A stretch of DNA of 64,000 nt from Anaeramoeba flamelloides (GCA_027625915.1 JANTQA010000032.1:62001-126000); one strand, 5' to 3'. Numbered from the stretch's first letter, positions 1 to 12,244 are shown. Notes: generated from the letters alone by a model not told the origin. Made by a program: numbers and translations.

Positions 1-428
1 ATCTTAAAATTATCCATTTAAGATTCACCATTGCTTCCAAGAACCTTTTGAAACAACTTTCCATCAGAGTTATCAGATTTTTACTATTTACCCATTTGGT
101 ATCAACCCAAACTTTCCTTGATACCTTTTTCAAGATAAAAAGAATCTCAACAAAAGAAAGTAAAAGAAAAAGTAAAAGAAAAGAAAACGAAAACAAAACC
201 AATTTTTTGAATGTACAACAAAGAACTCAAAGATAAAATGAATACGATCACATTCATCACATTGTCTCCAAATGAAAGAGAAAAGAAGATCTTATTTGAT
301 CTTGCTATTTCTTCACTTTTCAAGTAACCATTGTAACTCATTAAAGCAAATTTGGTTGATACTTGTTTTCGAAGCAAACACTTCTTGGATGTTTTACTTT
401 CTTTGAATTTTACAATCCCTTTCCCCAA
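1..428 (-). other. unresolved left-edge open frames, possible exons
   Basis: On the minus strand an open frame runs from about 428 to 147. A second open frame of about 48 codons runs from about 149 to the window edge, after a possible acceptor ending in TTGAG. They could be two exons of a gene continuing left of the window. The plus strand is also partly open here (48-236 and 238-327), so strand is not settled. I recognise no domain in any of the translations. The right-hand limit is a stop codon just upstream of a possible TTAATTAG acceptor. Low confidence. Confidence 0.2.
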
Positions 429-429
429 T

Positions 430-2290
430 GCTAATTAATCTCATCTCTTGAATATTAACGGTTTTCAAAAATGTTCTTGTTCATTCAACATAAAAATAAA
501 AATATGGAATCATTTTGAAAGAAAAATTGCAAAAAAATGAATTCAACTTTGGGAAATTTTCATTAAAAGAAGATTGTTTCTTGATATTAAATATTCAATA
601 ATAACTTTTAAAAGATATTGGGTTCAGAATATTTGGTTAACACAACACACATACCAATAATTTAGAAAATACTAATGATGACCCTATTTTTGAAATTTAG
701 CTTAAAATACAGTTATAAGTTTTTCCTTTTATTTGAAATTTTGTAAAGATTAAACCTCTTCGGAAAAATTTTTTATTGATTTAAAAGAAAAAAATAAGCC
801 AACCAATTTTCACACCATTTAAAAATATCAGATAAAATTGAGATCAAAAACTTTGAGTGCTTTTAATTGTAAGTGATTTCTTTCGAAACAACAAAAATTA
901 ATTATTATTAAGAATCGATTTATGCCTAATCACAATTTTGGATATTTAAATACAATATTAAAATTAAGTTTAACAAAGGTGTTTTAAAATAAATTTATCC
1001 TTCTTTTTTGGAACAGCTTGATTTGCCATAAAACTGTTTTATTTAAAATGGTTCAAATCTTATTATGGATTTCATCGATTTAAAAAAGTTTTACAATAAG
1101 AATCTTTCCTAAGTGTCTCTAAAACAGCTGATAGACTTGAATAGACCTATTTTCATGTCTTTTTTCGTTACACTTTTTTTAAACGGTTTTAATACTCTTT
1201 CAAACTTTTATTTTTAACTTTGTAAAAATGGACCTACTGTTATTTTCCAATTAATTATTAATTTACTCTCTATAAGTGGAAATATTGTAAAGTTATATCA
1301 AGTCCATTTAGTGTTTAAGATTTTCAAAGTATTTGGTTTACTAATAGAATCAATATCCGTGTCCAGAATAGAACAGGAAACTTGCGAACAGTTAAACCAT
1401 TTTTTTTTTTTTTTATTTGAAAGGAAAGGGAACGAAAACTTGAAAGATTTTACTCAATTCTTGGAAATTAAAGTACAAACTCAAACAAAATGTTTTTAAA
1501 AATTTTATTTATGTTATTAAAGCTGTCAGTCAACCCAATTTGCTTAAATTATTTTTACAAATTTCGTAATCAAAATATAGAAAGACATTTAAATAAAATA
1601 GTTTCCTGTTAGTTTGTATTCAAGCCAAAACGTTAAAAAAAAATATTGGTTTTAAATGCAAAGATGTTTATGTCGTTCAACAGTTAAAGGAGTCAGTTCA
1701 AAAAAGTATGGTGGAGATACAAAGAGAAAAAATTTTTGGGAAAACAAAGCAAAAAAGGAAAAAATAAAAAGTTCAGGGTGTACAGCTATTTTAAAACAGT
1801 GTAGACAAAGACTTAAAAGAGTAACTCAAAAATTGATGACAAAAATTAACCAAACAGTTTATGCAACACTTTTTAAAACTTTTAGTATTCACTTTTTTCA
1901 AATCTTTATATTCCAATAGAAAATTTATCCAATTTTTTTAATTTTAGCACAAATTGAAAATTGTGAGGAAGCCGAGAAAAAAGGTTCATCGCAAAAGACA
2001 ATTTTATGTGGAAAGTTTCTGGAAAGGTGGAAAAATTTAAATCTCATTAAATGTTTTTAAAATTGTAAACAGTTATTTGGTAATTGTGGAACTTTTTCTT
2101 GGACTCAAAAATTCACGATAACCCAATCCTTTTTATTAACGTTTGACAATAAAAAAGGTTTTTTCGGTTAAAATAGATTTACAAGTTATTTTTTTGAAGG
2201 GATTTTTTTCTTTGAATTTTTTTGATAAAAAGAAAAAAAAAAAGAATAAAAAACCAAGAAAAAAAAAAAAAAAAAAAAAAAAAAGGAAAA
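430..2290. other. non-coding, probably first intron of the actin-related gene
   Basis: This is AT-rich sequence with no recognisable gene. If the actin-related exon at 2303-2558 belongs to an intact gene, its intron 1 must cover most of this stretch, because no continuation of the actin fold is visible. A plus-strand frame at 1656-1919 is open for 87 codons, starts with a true ATG and is lysine/arginine-rich. A further open stretch follows a possible acceptor at about 1948. Neither resembles a family I know, so I do not call a gene. A poly-A run lies at 2264-2284. Confidence 0.4.
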
Positions 2291-2302
2291 TGGGTTATTT
2301 AC

Positions 2303-2558
2303 ATTCCCAATTGATAGAATAGCTTTCCCCCCATTCTTTAATGAAGTAGTCTGTTTTGGTAAAAGGAAGTGATTCGAGAAGATCTTCTCCGATGTATGTT
2401 TTGGATGAGTTTATTTCGCTATAACCAGAAAGGGTTGATGGGTATAAAGGTTTTCCAATCATTGTTGGGATAATAGATTTCGGTGCTTGAAATCCTGACC
2501 ATCCTATTTTTGTAGAGTATGATCCTAAGTCGATAACAGCAATATTTCCTTCAGCCAT
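2303..2558 (-). CDS. actin-related protein, N-terminal exon only
   Basis: The 85 codons from the ATG at 2558 read as the N-terminus of the actin fold. VIDLGSYSTKIGWSG is the phosphate-1 loop equivalent of actin's nucleotide-binding segment, and IIPTMIGKP matches the actin VFPSIVGRP block. The later SKTYIGEDLLES and YSINWE segments correspond to actin DSYVGDEAQS and VTNWD. The conserved-actin register at these blocks is obvious, but identity is low and the D-loop is altered, so this is an actin-related protein or very divergent actin rather than conventional actin. The exon appears to end at a GTAAAT donor (2302-2297, phase 1). I found no second exon with certainty in the 2.3 kb to the left edge. 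It is either the first exon of a gene running off the window or a stranded gene fragment. Confidence 0.65.
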
Positions 2559-2932
2559 TTTATTTTTTTTTTATTAATTGCAAAAAAAAAGTCAAGATTG
2601 AAAAAGAAATTGAAAAAAATGAATCTTAAAATTATATTTTTTCTTCAATTAGAAAAGACCAAATCTCTTTTTGGAAAATCTTCTTTATAAAAAAACAAAA
2701 TAAATTGTGTTAGAAGCAGTAATTTGTAAAGTTTATTTCTTCTTTTTGTTTTATAATTCACTTAGAAATTTGAAAAGAGATGGAAATTTTTGGTCAATTC
2801 TTGGAATTTATTAGTTTTTTTCAGAGAAAAAAGCAACTGTAATGTCATTTTCCGATTTGAAAGATTTATGAAACTTCAAAAGAGTTTCCTAAATATGTAT
2901 TAGATTCCTTTAAAGTCAACTCAAATTATTGT

Positions 2933-3410
2933 ATTGAAAAAAAATCCTGGATCTGAAAATAAGTCTTGAAATTATTTTTAAATGTGAATATTAGGTAAAT
3001 TGTTGAGTAATTTTGAAAATTTAAAATCAAATCCTACTTATAACGAAATAATTATTTCATGAACACGGTAAAAATGATACCCAAAGTTGATTAAAGTGTG
3101 TTGTCTATAAAAACTCAAGTTATTTGTTTGATAATCTAATTAGATTTAACTTTTTATAAAACAATTAGTTTTTTTATAGAGGTTTGTAAATAATTTGAAT
3201 AATAATTTTTATTCTTGTTTTATGATTGAATAAATATGATTGTAAACAAGTGGAATTTATTTCTCATTATAATCAGTATATGGTTATAATTTTAAGAGTT
3301 TGGTTCTTAAAAAACGAAATTATAACTCAATTAATAAGCCATCTTCCTACCTATTAACAATAATAATGAATTTCAGTACTTATTATCATTTCTTGGATTT
3401 TTTTCAATAC
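2933..3410 (+). mobile_element. MITE family A, degraded copy
   Basis: This is a diverged relative of the well-preserved copies at 20017-20502 and 53134-53632. Shared landmarks are the left-end block GTGAATATTAG, the GAGGTTTGTAAA-type block, and TTTTTATTCTTGTTTT followed by a GATTGAAT block. The order matches the plus orientation of the 20 kb copy. The right end is poorly defined. It lies between the actin-related exon and the 3' end of the CAP-Gly/RasGEF gene. Confidence 0.5.
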
Positions 3411-4142
3411 ATTTTTTTAACAAATATTCTTAAATTCAGCAAATTATTATACATTTTCAGATTTGAAAATCCATCTGAAAACAACTAACCATTAAAATAA
3501 AATTTCGGATTTTGATCTTTTTTTTGGTTTTTCAGATTCCCAAAAAAAAAAAAAAAATTTATCGTTTTAAAGTTGGTAAAATTACTGTTATCAAGAGTAA
3601 AAAATCAATGTTTCAAAAAATAATCCTACTTTTTTTTTCTATATATTCCAATATAACATCAATTTCAGTATTCAATTGTATGCCTAAGGTCAAATCAATT
3701 CTTATTGTTTTTTTTTTCTATTTGTCAAAAAATGGATTGCTGATTTAAGATTTTTTTTTTTTTTTTTGATTACTTTATTCATATAAACAACTAATTAAAT
3801 CTTTTTGATTAGTAATTCATCAAAAAGATAAAAAATTATTATTGAAAAATGAATTTAAAAGAAAAAAAATAAACTAGTATAAGAAAAATTATAGATTAAT
3901 TTTTATCAAATTCTATTTTGTCATAAGATTAACAAAACGTTGAAAAAAATATTAGTTTACTTACACTTTTTCTGAAAAATTTAAAGGCATTGTAATAAAT
4001 ATTTTCAAAAAAAATAATATTTATTTTTGTAAAAATTCAAAATAAGAAAAATTAAAAGAATAAATTAAGAACTTTTTGAATTAGAATTAAAATTAGTAAT
4101 GTTTTTTTTTTAAAAAAAAAAAAAGAAAAAAGAAAACTAAAT

Positions 4143-6962
4143 TTAATTTTCTTCAATTTCAATTTCAATTTGTTTTCCTTCGTTTGAAGCTTGTAAACTT
4201 AATTGTTCTAATTTCTTTTCTGATGGTGGTTCAGGCAATTTTCCTAAAATCAATTGTATTTGTTCCACTTCGACTAAATTGTATTGTATTGATTTGGCTT
4301 TAACAACTTGATCAAGAACTTGAGAAAGGAGTCTTGCCTTTCTAAAATTAATCATTTCGTCTACTTCGTCTGGCTGTGATTTATTGATTGCGTCGATTTT
4401 GGAAAGAAACATTCCAAAATAAGGCAATGAAGGATCTGTATTTTGTTCCCAAATGTTTTTCATAATTTTACTCAAGTTTTGATAATTGTTTTTTTTATTT
4501 ACGATTGATTGTAAATCTGATAAGGTTTTCAAAGAATTTTTTGGTATTTCTTCGATTGTTTGTTCTAGGCGTTTTATTGGTGGCAAATCAAATGTCGTAA
4601 TTATTGCTGCAAGTGCTTCATAATTTTTTAACGAATTTAACTGTTCACCAATTTTAATTAATCTCATCATAACTTTTGTTCGGTGTTTACTTTTTTTTGG
4701 ACTCAAAATTTCTGTTGCAAAATAGCCTACTAATCTGTTAAAATATTCTTTTAGCCGAGTTAAATTTACTACTTTATGTTTATTTGTTGTTTCTACATCA
4801 TTCCTGATCAATAGTTCTGAAGTTCTCAGCTTTGAATATAATTTGAATTGCAATAAGGTTAATTGCCGAGCTACCTCCAATTCATCAATATCCGATAATT
4901 TTAAATGTGGCGAAAAAATGCTTTTAGGTAGCTTGGGCTTTGGTGGCTTTTCTTTAAAAACTTGCTTTTCGGGTTGACGAATTTTGTCCCTAGCCCTTTC
5001 AATAACTGCAACAACTTTTTTGCCTAGTGCCAATTTATCCAAAGACATATCATTCAATGCAAAGTTTTCTAACCTACGTAAAGATTTTGCCGGAAATTCA
5101 TGAAAATATCCATTCACCCATGTTCTTAATAGTGAAAAAATACGCAATTTAATGGTTTTGGAAATTCGATCCCATTCTTCTTGTTCAACACCTTCCTTTT
5201 TATCTGGTACATGCCATCTTTGAAAGATTTTTACAAGCACATAATCAATGCTCATAAACCATGGATGTGTTCTTAAAAATACTTTTATAAATTCAGAATC
5301 TATGATTTTTTTTTTTTTTTAAAACATTATTTTTATTAATTTGGCAAAAATTGATTTGGATGAATATATAATTTTTTAATTAGGTAATTTTTAAAAAGTG
5401 AACAGTTTTCGGAATTTGGGAAGTGTCGTCGAGTGACAAGATTTTTTTTTTTAATTTAAGAAATAAAAAGAAAATTAAATAAATTTTCAGTTTATTTCAT
5501 AAATTAAAAAAAAATCCTAACGATGGTTTTCCAGAATTCAAAAGAATAGAGAAAAATCCTAGATTTTACTCAATTCTTCTGAATCATGAAAAATATCGGT
5601 ACTCTACAACACTCTACGGTACTTGACTGAACTTTCCTAATTCCTAAACTTGAATTTAGAAATTTTTTAAATTATTTAAAAATATTTTTATTATTCAGAT
5701 GAACTAATAAAGATAATGAATCTTATTTATTCATAATATTACAATAGCTATTATTTTTTAATAGATAATTAAAATATCTTTTTTTTTTTTTGAACTTAGA
5801 AATCCAGATTTTTCGACTATTTTCAGAAGTTTGTCAATTACAAAGAAAATGATCCAAATCTTCAATGGTATTTAAATTTTTATTTTTTTTTTACATAGTC
5901 CGACAAAACTTTCATTTATTTTTATTCATAAAATAAGAATATCTGATTAAAATAATTTGTATAATTTCTTAGCTTTAAAAGAGAGTTGTAGCCTTCCCAT
6001 TTTAAATTATTTTTTGTTATTAGGTTTCCTAGAATTCAAACTAGTTGAGTAAAATCAAAGATTTTTCTCAATTCTTTTAAATCCTGGAAAACTACCATTA
6101 GCTTTTTTTGATTGGAAAAGAAAATTTATTAAAATTTTCTTTTTATGTTTTAAATTTCGAAAGTATTCTAGCTTTTTTTTTAATTTTCTATTTTATTTCT
6201 GAAGTGTTCTAGGTTTTTTTAATTATTGTTTTTGTTTCGAAAATCAATAGATTTTCGTTAGGTTTTTTTTTACTTTTTGTAATAAACCGAAAATTTATTC
6301 AAATTTTCTGTTTATTTCAAAAAGTAAAAAAAACCTAGAACACTTCACTAATAAACAAAAAATTTAAAAAAAACTAACTAAATTTCCAACTAGAGAACTA
6401 TTTTTAATTGATTAATTTTGTAATTATCTATTTTGATTTCTAATTCTTTAGAAATTTTTAGATTTTCAATTAATATTTATATATATTTTTTTCGAAAAGG
6501 GAAGATAATTAATTAATTAATTTATCAAAACCTAAATTTTTTAATTTTTGAATCAATTTAATTTTTCTTTTGTTTATTGTAATTCTTGCTCAATCAATTT
6601 TTGTCTCAGTTTTATAAACAAGTCTTGGCGAATGTGGGTTGATTAATTATGATTCGGTGATTTTTTTTATTGATTCACCGATCAATGTTCTTAAAAAATC
6701 AGTTTCTTTTTATTCAAATATTTCTAATCCGTATGATAGTCGACGATGTAAAAGAGCTTTTAAAGATTGAATTTTTAATCAATTAGAAAAATTCTTTTCT
6801 TTAAAAATATCAAGAACTTTTTTAAAATTATTATCAAACTTTTGAAAACGTTAAATTTTAAGTGGATTTTTTTATCTGACCAAATACCAAGATATAAAAT
6901 TTCTTTTTTTGAATATTTAAATTTTTTTTAGTTTTATCGTTATTTTTATTTCGAAATCTTTG

Positions 6963-7021
<59 letters not shown>

Positions 7022-10000
7022 TCAATTATTGAGTGTTTTATTATTAATATCAAATCATCAGCAAACATTTGTACATTTATTGCTAGGATTTTATTTTTTC
7101 TTAAAGAAAATGAGAAATAAATCCAAATAATAAAGGAGATAATTGATTTCCTCCATGAAATTCACCTTTTTTTTTTTATTGAAAGTTCTATGTACACCTG
7201 AAAAATCAAATACTACTCATCATATTAAGAATATAATTTTTCATTGATATTATAACGTTGAACTTTTTGCGAAGAAATTTCAAACCATGAGACTACTTCC
7301 ATCAGTACTTAAAACACATTATATTATTAATTGTGCATAAATAACTTTTTAAATTCATATAATCCGAAAAAAATCAGGGAGAAAAATGATCATATACACA
7401 GACAATAAATAAAAAATAAGAAATAAAATTAATATATTTACCTGACGAAACATCCCAAGTTAATCTTTCAATTAATTTATTTTTATTTGCACAAATAATT
7501 GTTTCTAAAATATTTCGATGAGCAGATTCTCCAAGTTCCTTAATCTTTTTTTCATCAAATCTGATATTATTTGGATTGTCTTTTGGTTCATTCCAAACAG
7601 AGACATCAGTTTCATCAATAATTTCATCATCCAAATCTTCATCCTCCTCTTCGTCTTCCATTTCTTCGCCATTGATATTTAATGACCAAAGCATTTCAGG
7701 GTTTCTAAGGGAAAGTCGAACTAGCGAATATAAATCGCTTTCTTTGGAATTTAATTTTTTATTTTCTTCAATATTATCTATTTAAATTATTAATTTATTT
7801 TTGTTTTGATTTTAATAATTAAAATTAATTAGGAAAAGAAGGGAAGTTACTGTGAGAAGATGGAGAGAAAGAAAAAAAGAAAAGAAAAAAGAAAAAAAAT
7901 TACAATTGATTGCAAATTTTTTTTGTAAATAATCACGAATTGATTTTTTTCCTTCCAAATCATAATGCTGAATTATTAATTTTAGAATAAAATTTTGTGA
8001 TAAAAGATCTGGAACTTGATTTGGTTCATTTTCGACTAATCTTGAATACGAAATTTTCTTAGAAAGGGGTAGTGTTCTTTCTCTCATTTCCAAGATTTTT
8101 GGATTTCTTTTCATTAATTTGGCCATCCATTCCTCTTTCCTACGCGATTTTGCAAGTGATTCTTCTATTTGTATTGCTTCTTTTCTTTCTTGGATAACTT
8201 GCAATTGCTCTGAAGCAAATTCCAATTCATCCTCTAAATTGTTAATTTGTTCTTCATATTTTTTGACATTTTCTGCAAATAAGGAAACAGGTGATCCTAA
8301 TTCTTTTAATAAATTCTTTCTTTGCCTTTCCATACTATTAATTAAATTTTCTCTTTTTATAATTTTGAGGTTGAGTTTTTCTATAATCAGAATAAAATTT
8401 TAAGTTTATAATTATAAAAAAAGAAGTGGGCAAAATAAGAAAAATTAATCAAAAAAAATGATAAGCATAATGAATTAATTAATTTAACCCACAATAAAAA
8501 CAAAGAATTAATAATTTTTTATTATTATTATTATTTTGTGGATGTTATAGGTTTTTTAATATTTATTTGGTATATTTTTAATTTAAAATATATGAAAAAT
8601 TCGTTTTATTTGTTTTGATATAAATATCTGTATTTTTTATATTAAGAAATGTTCAAAAAATGAAAACAGAAAATTTTTAAAAGTGTTCAATGTTTATATT
8701 GTTCTATTTCATCTTTTAAATTGTTTTTGAGTTGCTATTTTAAAACTTTTTGTAAAATGACTGGAAATATAATATTGTTTTTGTTTTTAATTTGAAAATA
8801 TTGATTCGAGTTAGCGAAAAAAAAATTAAATGTTATTTCTTGATTGTTTATGGAAAGGGGAAATTAGAAGAAAGAAAAAAATAGAGAAAAAAAAAATTAT
8901 ATTCTAAAAAAATCTGAAAAATATTCAAATCAAAATGGATAAAGATAAAATATTCAAATAGCAAAAGGATGAGTTTTTCAGCGCTATAATTTTTTTTTTA
9001 TAAAAATTCAAAAGAAAATCTACAAACCATAATTTATTATAAACTAAATTCCAAAATTTTGGAAACCTTTTAAACAGTTGAAAGAATAGCAATACTCCAC
9101 TTTACATTCAATTTGGGAATAATTTGATTTTACAAACTATTTCTTCCATTTTTTGTCTTTTTTGTTTTTGTTTTCATTTCCTTTATTCCAGTTACCTAAT
9201 CTGTTTCGTTAGATTGGGAAATTTTTTTCGATGGTTGATAGAATGTTAGTGTTGAGTTTGTTAAATTGAAAAATCACTTACAATTGGTCGATGGTATCTT
9301 ATCATTTGATCGATCAACATAATTGTTGGTGAAATTTCAACAAATTTATCAATATAATTTTTTGTTCAGCTCGTTTCATTATTTTGGACACACCAATTTT
9401 TTTTTTCGTTTTATATTTTTTTCTTTTATTTGCATTAAAATGATTACTTATCAAAACATAATACTGAGTAACTTAAATGTGGTTTTATCTTGGGTTTGGA
9501 AAAATATAATAAATTGAGTTTTATTTTGTCTATTTTTGATTTTGGGTGTGTCCAAATTTTTGGAATGGGGTTTATTTGATCAATTTCTTTTAATCACATT
9601 TTATATCCTATTCCATCAAGATGTACTAGTAAATAAGGAGAATGTTTGTTTTGCAGTTTTTCAAATGTCAATACCATATTGAGAAGATTTAAATAAGAAT
9701 AAAAATCAATACAAGTGTTTTTGTTTTTTTTTTTTTTTTTTTGACTCTAATCAAATATTTTTTCGAATCTCGTTAATTTTTTTTTGTATGTAAATTTTCA
9801 TATAATTTTTCTTTTCATTTTTTTTTTTTTCTAATTTTTTTTATTTTTTTTTTAAAAAATTAGATTTTAAAAAAAAAATGTTTGAAACTCAAAATTAACA
9901 TTAAGAAAAGTGAGTCTTTATATGTTCTTTTAAAATTCATACATTTACAAGTAAAAAATATTATTGTCAAAAATTTTAATTTTCCAAAGAAATTGAGAAA

Positions 10001-11535
10001 TTTTGCACTAGGCATTCCAATGAAAGTGCCCAAAAATTTGTTAAAAATTTGTTTTTTTTTGAAATTTATGGTTGGTTCAGGTATTTCTTTTCTTGATCTG
10101 GGCTCTAATCCGAATTTTATTATTTCTCGTATTTCTAAAGAATATGAGTTTGGTTGATTCTTAAATAAAAAAGTGAATTTTTCATTTTTGGGTGGGCCCC
10201 TTTGAGTGAGATGGAGTTTATTTTTGAATTTTAGTTTAAATTGAATAAAGGTTATTGTTTTGAAAATTAGAAACAACAAATTCTTTTATTTTCCAAAAAA
10301 AAAATCTGTAAAGCCCAACTGTAATTAAAAATATTTTTTTCACTTTATTATAAACTCTTCATCTTGAATAAACCCAGAAATTGACCACTAATTTTTAGAA
10401 GTAAAAATTGTTTAAATTGGTTTGGAAATAAACGTGTCCCTTTTAAAAAGTCGAAGATAATATAAGTCATGCTTTTTCATTGGAACTAAAAGAAAAAAAA
10501 AAAAAGAAATAATAGAATTTTCCACAATATGAAATCAAACAAAAGAAAATTATTAATACATTTTCAAAAAGAAAAGGAAAAAGAATATCTCAAAAAAATA
10601 AAATTATTTTACGTATTTGTCTTTCACCAGTTGACTTTGCAAACTTGAGATCAATTTCAAGTGAAGACTTTTCCTTTTCAAGTAATCTTGTTTTTTCAAC
10701 TTCCTTTACAAGATCATTTCGGGTTTCTTCATTTTCTTTGTTGACTTGCAACACTTCTTTTCGTAGCTGTGAAAGGCGACTTGTATTCTTATCTTTTTCA
10801 AGTCCGTCTGCAATTGTTTCCAAATTCAAAATTTCTTCTTGTGAAGCTTTTACCGTTTTGTTTATAATTGAAAGCTCACGCTCAAGTTTTTCAATTTCCT
10901 CATCTAACTCGATCGATTGAAATAAAGGATCTTCTTTGTCTTCAATTTTTGAATTGAATTTCATTTTTAATCCTTTCACTTGGTTGGTTAAGGTTTCCCT
11001 TTCCTCGACAAAAAATTGAATCGATTTTGAGTGGCAATATAATTTGTTTCGTAAAAGATCATCTTCAATTTGAGATGGATAATAAAAATCATTTACCAAC
11101 AATTTCGTGGAAGTCTTTGGGTTGTTTGGTTTCTCACTCAGAAGATGTGTTAAATACGAGAAAGGGAGAAAAATCCCTCTCTTTGGTTTACATTCAAAAT
11201 ATTGAACACCATCAACTGTACCATCATTACGTCCATCTTAGAGAAGAGAAAAGGTGTTTTTTAGTTAATGGTGGATTTTGGGGAACAGAAAAACAGAAAA
11301 TAAAAAAAGTTGAACAAAAGAGAAATTTTATTATTATTCAAATCATAAAAAAATTTGTTTTTTTTCTTTCTTTCTTTTTTTTTTTTTATTAAAAATGAAG
11401 AAAAAGATTTTACATACTTGTATGTTTTAATTCGACACCAACCCATTCCCCTGGTGAAAATTGTGTTTTTCCGATATATTTAATTTTTCCTGAGAGTTTA
11501 CCTATCTTTACTTTTTGTCCTATTTCAAGCGACAT
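4143..11535 (-). CDS. CAP-Gly / coiled-coil / RasGEF fusion protein
   Basis: I assemble five exons: 11535-11418, 11236-10613, 8380-7904, 7777-7442 and 5299-4143. Every junction has GT donor and AG acceptor, all four introns are phase 1, and the total of 2712 nt gives 903 residues plus TAA. Residues 6-68 are a CAP-Gly microtubule-binding domain, with the GRNDG signature at 41-45 assembled across intron 1. Residues 100-310 are charged heptad-rich coiled coil. An acidic linker (DEEEDEDLDDE) precedes a RasGEF_N (REM) domain from about 490, which contains LTWDVSSDSEFIKVFL spanning intron 4. The Cdc25-type RasGEF catalytic domain runs from about 651 to 880. The protein should exchange GDP for GTP on a Ras-family GTPase, with the CAP-Gly end placing it on microtubule plus ends or EB-type tails (inference). 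CAP-Gly and RasGEF in one chain is an uncommon architecture. The start at 11535 gives the expected distance to CAP-Gly. Confidence 0.85.
5419..5640 (-). repeat. hairpin modules plus GAGTGCCGTA-type repeat at LINE 3' end
   Basis: Two inverted repeats lie beyond the LINE 3' end. One (about 5449-5511) has arms built on AATTTAAGAAATAAAAAG. The other (about 5528-5592) has TTTTCCAGAATTC arms around an AATAGAG/CTCAATT core. Next to them, 5595-5634 carries ACTCTACAACACTCTACGG, the complement of a 10-bp tandem unit close to GAGTGCCGTA. The same set recurs near 26 kb and 46 kb. Confidence 0.65.
6018..6390 (-). repeat. hairpin modules inside LINE copy B
   Basis: An inverted repeat with CCAGAATTC-like arms at about 6025-6095 is followed by a larger one whose arms are AGTGTTCTAGGTTTTTTT (about 6200-6218) and its complement (about 6328-6346). 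The cluster interrupts the LINE between a block resembling the sequence before the insertion in copy A and the block that follows it. Confidence 0.55.
6965..7014. repeat. (TA)n microsatellite
   Basis: About 25 uninterrupted TA units lie within the LINE remnant in intron 4. Confidence 0.95.
8381..10612 (-). other. intron 2 of the CAP-Gly/RasGEF gene, 2232 nt
   Basis: The donor GTAAAA at 10612 and an acceptor ending ATTATAG at 8381 join two coiled-coil exons in phase 1 (C + AA). The interior is AT-rich. It contains a small TIR element (9382-9558) and an open minus frame at 9860-10279 that I cannot assign and that reads as chance open sequence. Confidence 0.75.
9382..9558. mobile_element. short TIR element (MITE-like)
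   Basis: The inverted ends TTTTGGACACACC (9382-9394) and GGTGTGTCCAAA (about 9545-9556) enclose about 175 bp with no coding potential. It lies in intron 2 of the CAP-Gly/RasGEF gene. The family is not determined. Confidence 0.55.
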
Positions 11536-11704
11536 TCCTCGAGAATTATGATCAAAAACAAAAATGAAAAAGAAAAAATGAAGAATTTTGAAAACTCGTT
11601 GTATTTTAAAGGTGAAGAGAGACAAATCTTATTAACTCAAGTTGAAAGTTTAAAAACCTGAAATTTAATTTATTTGCTTTGTTATTTTTTGTTATTAAGG
11701 TGTA

Positions 11705-12244
11705 CAACCCCTGAAATTTGAAAGACTATTATCTTGTGTCTGGTGTGGTGTCTTGTTAATTATGTTCTTATCTGATAGATCTTCTGTTTGGTATCGGTTT
11801 TGATTGTTATTCAAAAAGGCAATTTTTGACAATTTTTTTTTTTTTTTCGGAAATCCAATTTTAGTGAGTGTCATACTCATAGATTGAAAGGTATTTTAGA
11901 ATTAATTGAGATTTTTGGGTTGTGGTTTTAATATTTATTCCCCTTTAACTCGATTAAATCAAAAAATAAATTGTTGAAAAGCATTAAATAATGCCAAATC
12001 GAATTAAAAATTTCAATTGACTACAGACAAATCACAAATTTTTATAACTTAAGTTCGGGTTAATTAATGTTTAGACACTTCAATTCGTATTTTTGAAAAA
12101 AAAAAAATAATAATTGTCAAAAAATTGTCTTTTTGAATGACGATCAAAACCGATACCAAACAGAAGATCTATCAGATAAGAGCCAAATTAACAAGCCACC
12201 TGCACCTGACATAAGATAATCTTTTTTTCAAATTCCAGGGATTA
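11705..12244. mobile_element. MITE with ~140-bp terminal inverted repeats
   Basis: The left arm (11705-11845) and right arm (12105-12244) are near-perfect complements. They share an identical core, CTTATCTGATAGATCTTCTG, and ends reading AACCCCTGAAATTTG / CAAATTCCAGGGATT. A TA dinucleotide flanks each side, as expected of Tc1/mariner-type insertion. The centre has no transposase. It begins about 170 bp upstream of the CAP-Gly/RasGEF start codon, so it may overlap that promoter. Confidence 0.8.

Larger units (their letters stand above)
5640..7370 (-). mobile_element. decayed non-LTR retrotransposon (LINE), copy B
   Basis: On the minus strand, broken reverse-transcriptase blocks appear in the right order. 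Motif B (GGNQLSPLLFGFIS) lies near 7110-7170, and the catalytic block VQMFADDLILII follows, with FADD at 7051-7065. A 3' region with DHFLCN and RKIWI near 5790-5860 matches the HFLWDCP...RKIWI zinc-finger-like tail of the copy at 24960-26340. Multiple stops and frameshifts make it inactive. It sits inside an intron in sense orientation with the host gene. Confidence 0.65.
5300..7441 (-). other. intron 4 of the CAP-Gly/RasGEF gene, 2142 nt
   Basis: The donor at 7441 is GTAAAT and the acceptor ends ATAG at 5300. Splicing restores a GAT codon in the middle of the REM domain. The intron is almost entirely filled by an antisense-to-nothing, same-strand decayed LINE (about 5640-7370), hairpin repeat modules and a TA microsatellite. 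Confidence 0.8.

Noticed and set aside
1656-1919. Small basic ORF as a ribosomal-type protein
   Set aside because: Lysine/arginine-rich but matches no ribosomal protein family that I can recall; possible only as an unassigned frame.
9860-10279. Minus-strand 139-codon frame in intron 2 of the CAP-Gly/RasGEF gene
   Set aside because: Both strands are open here, the translation has no recognisable domain, and including it would break the phase-1 join of two coiled-coil exons.
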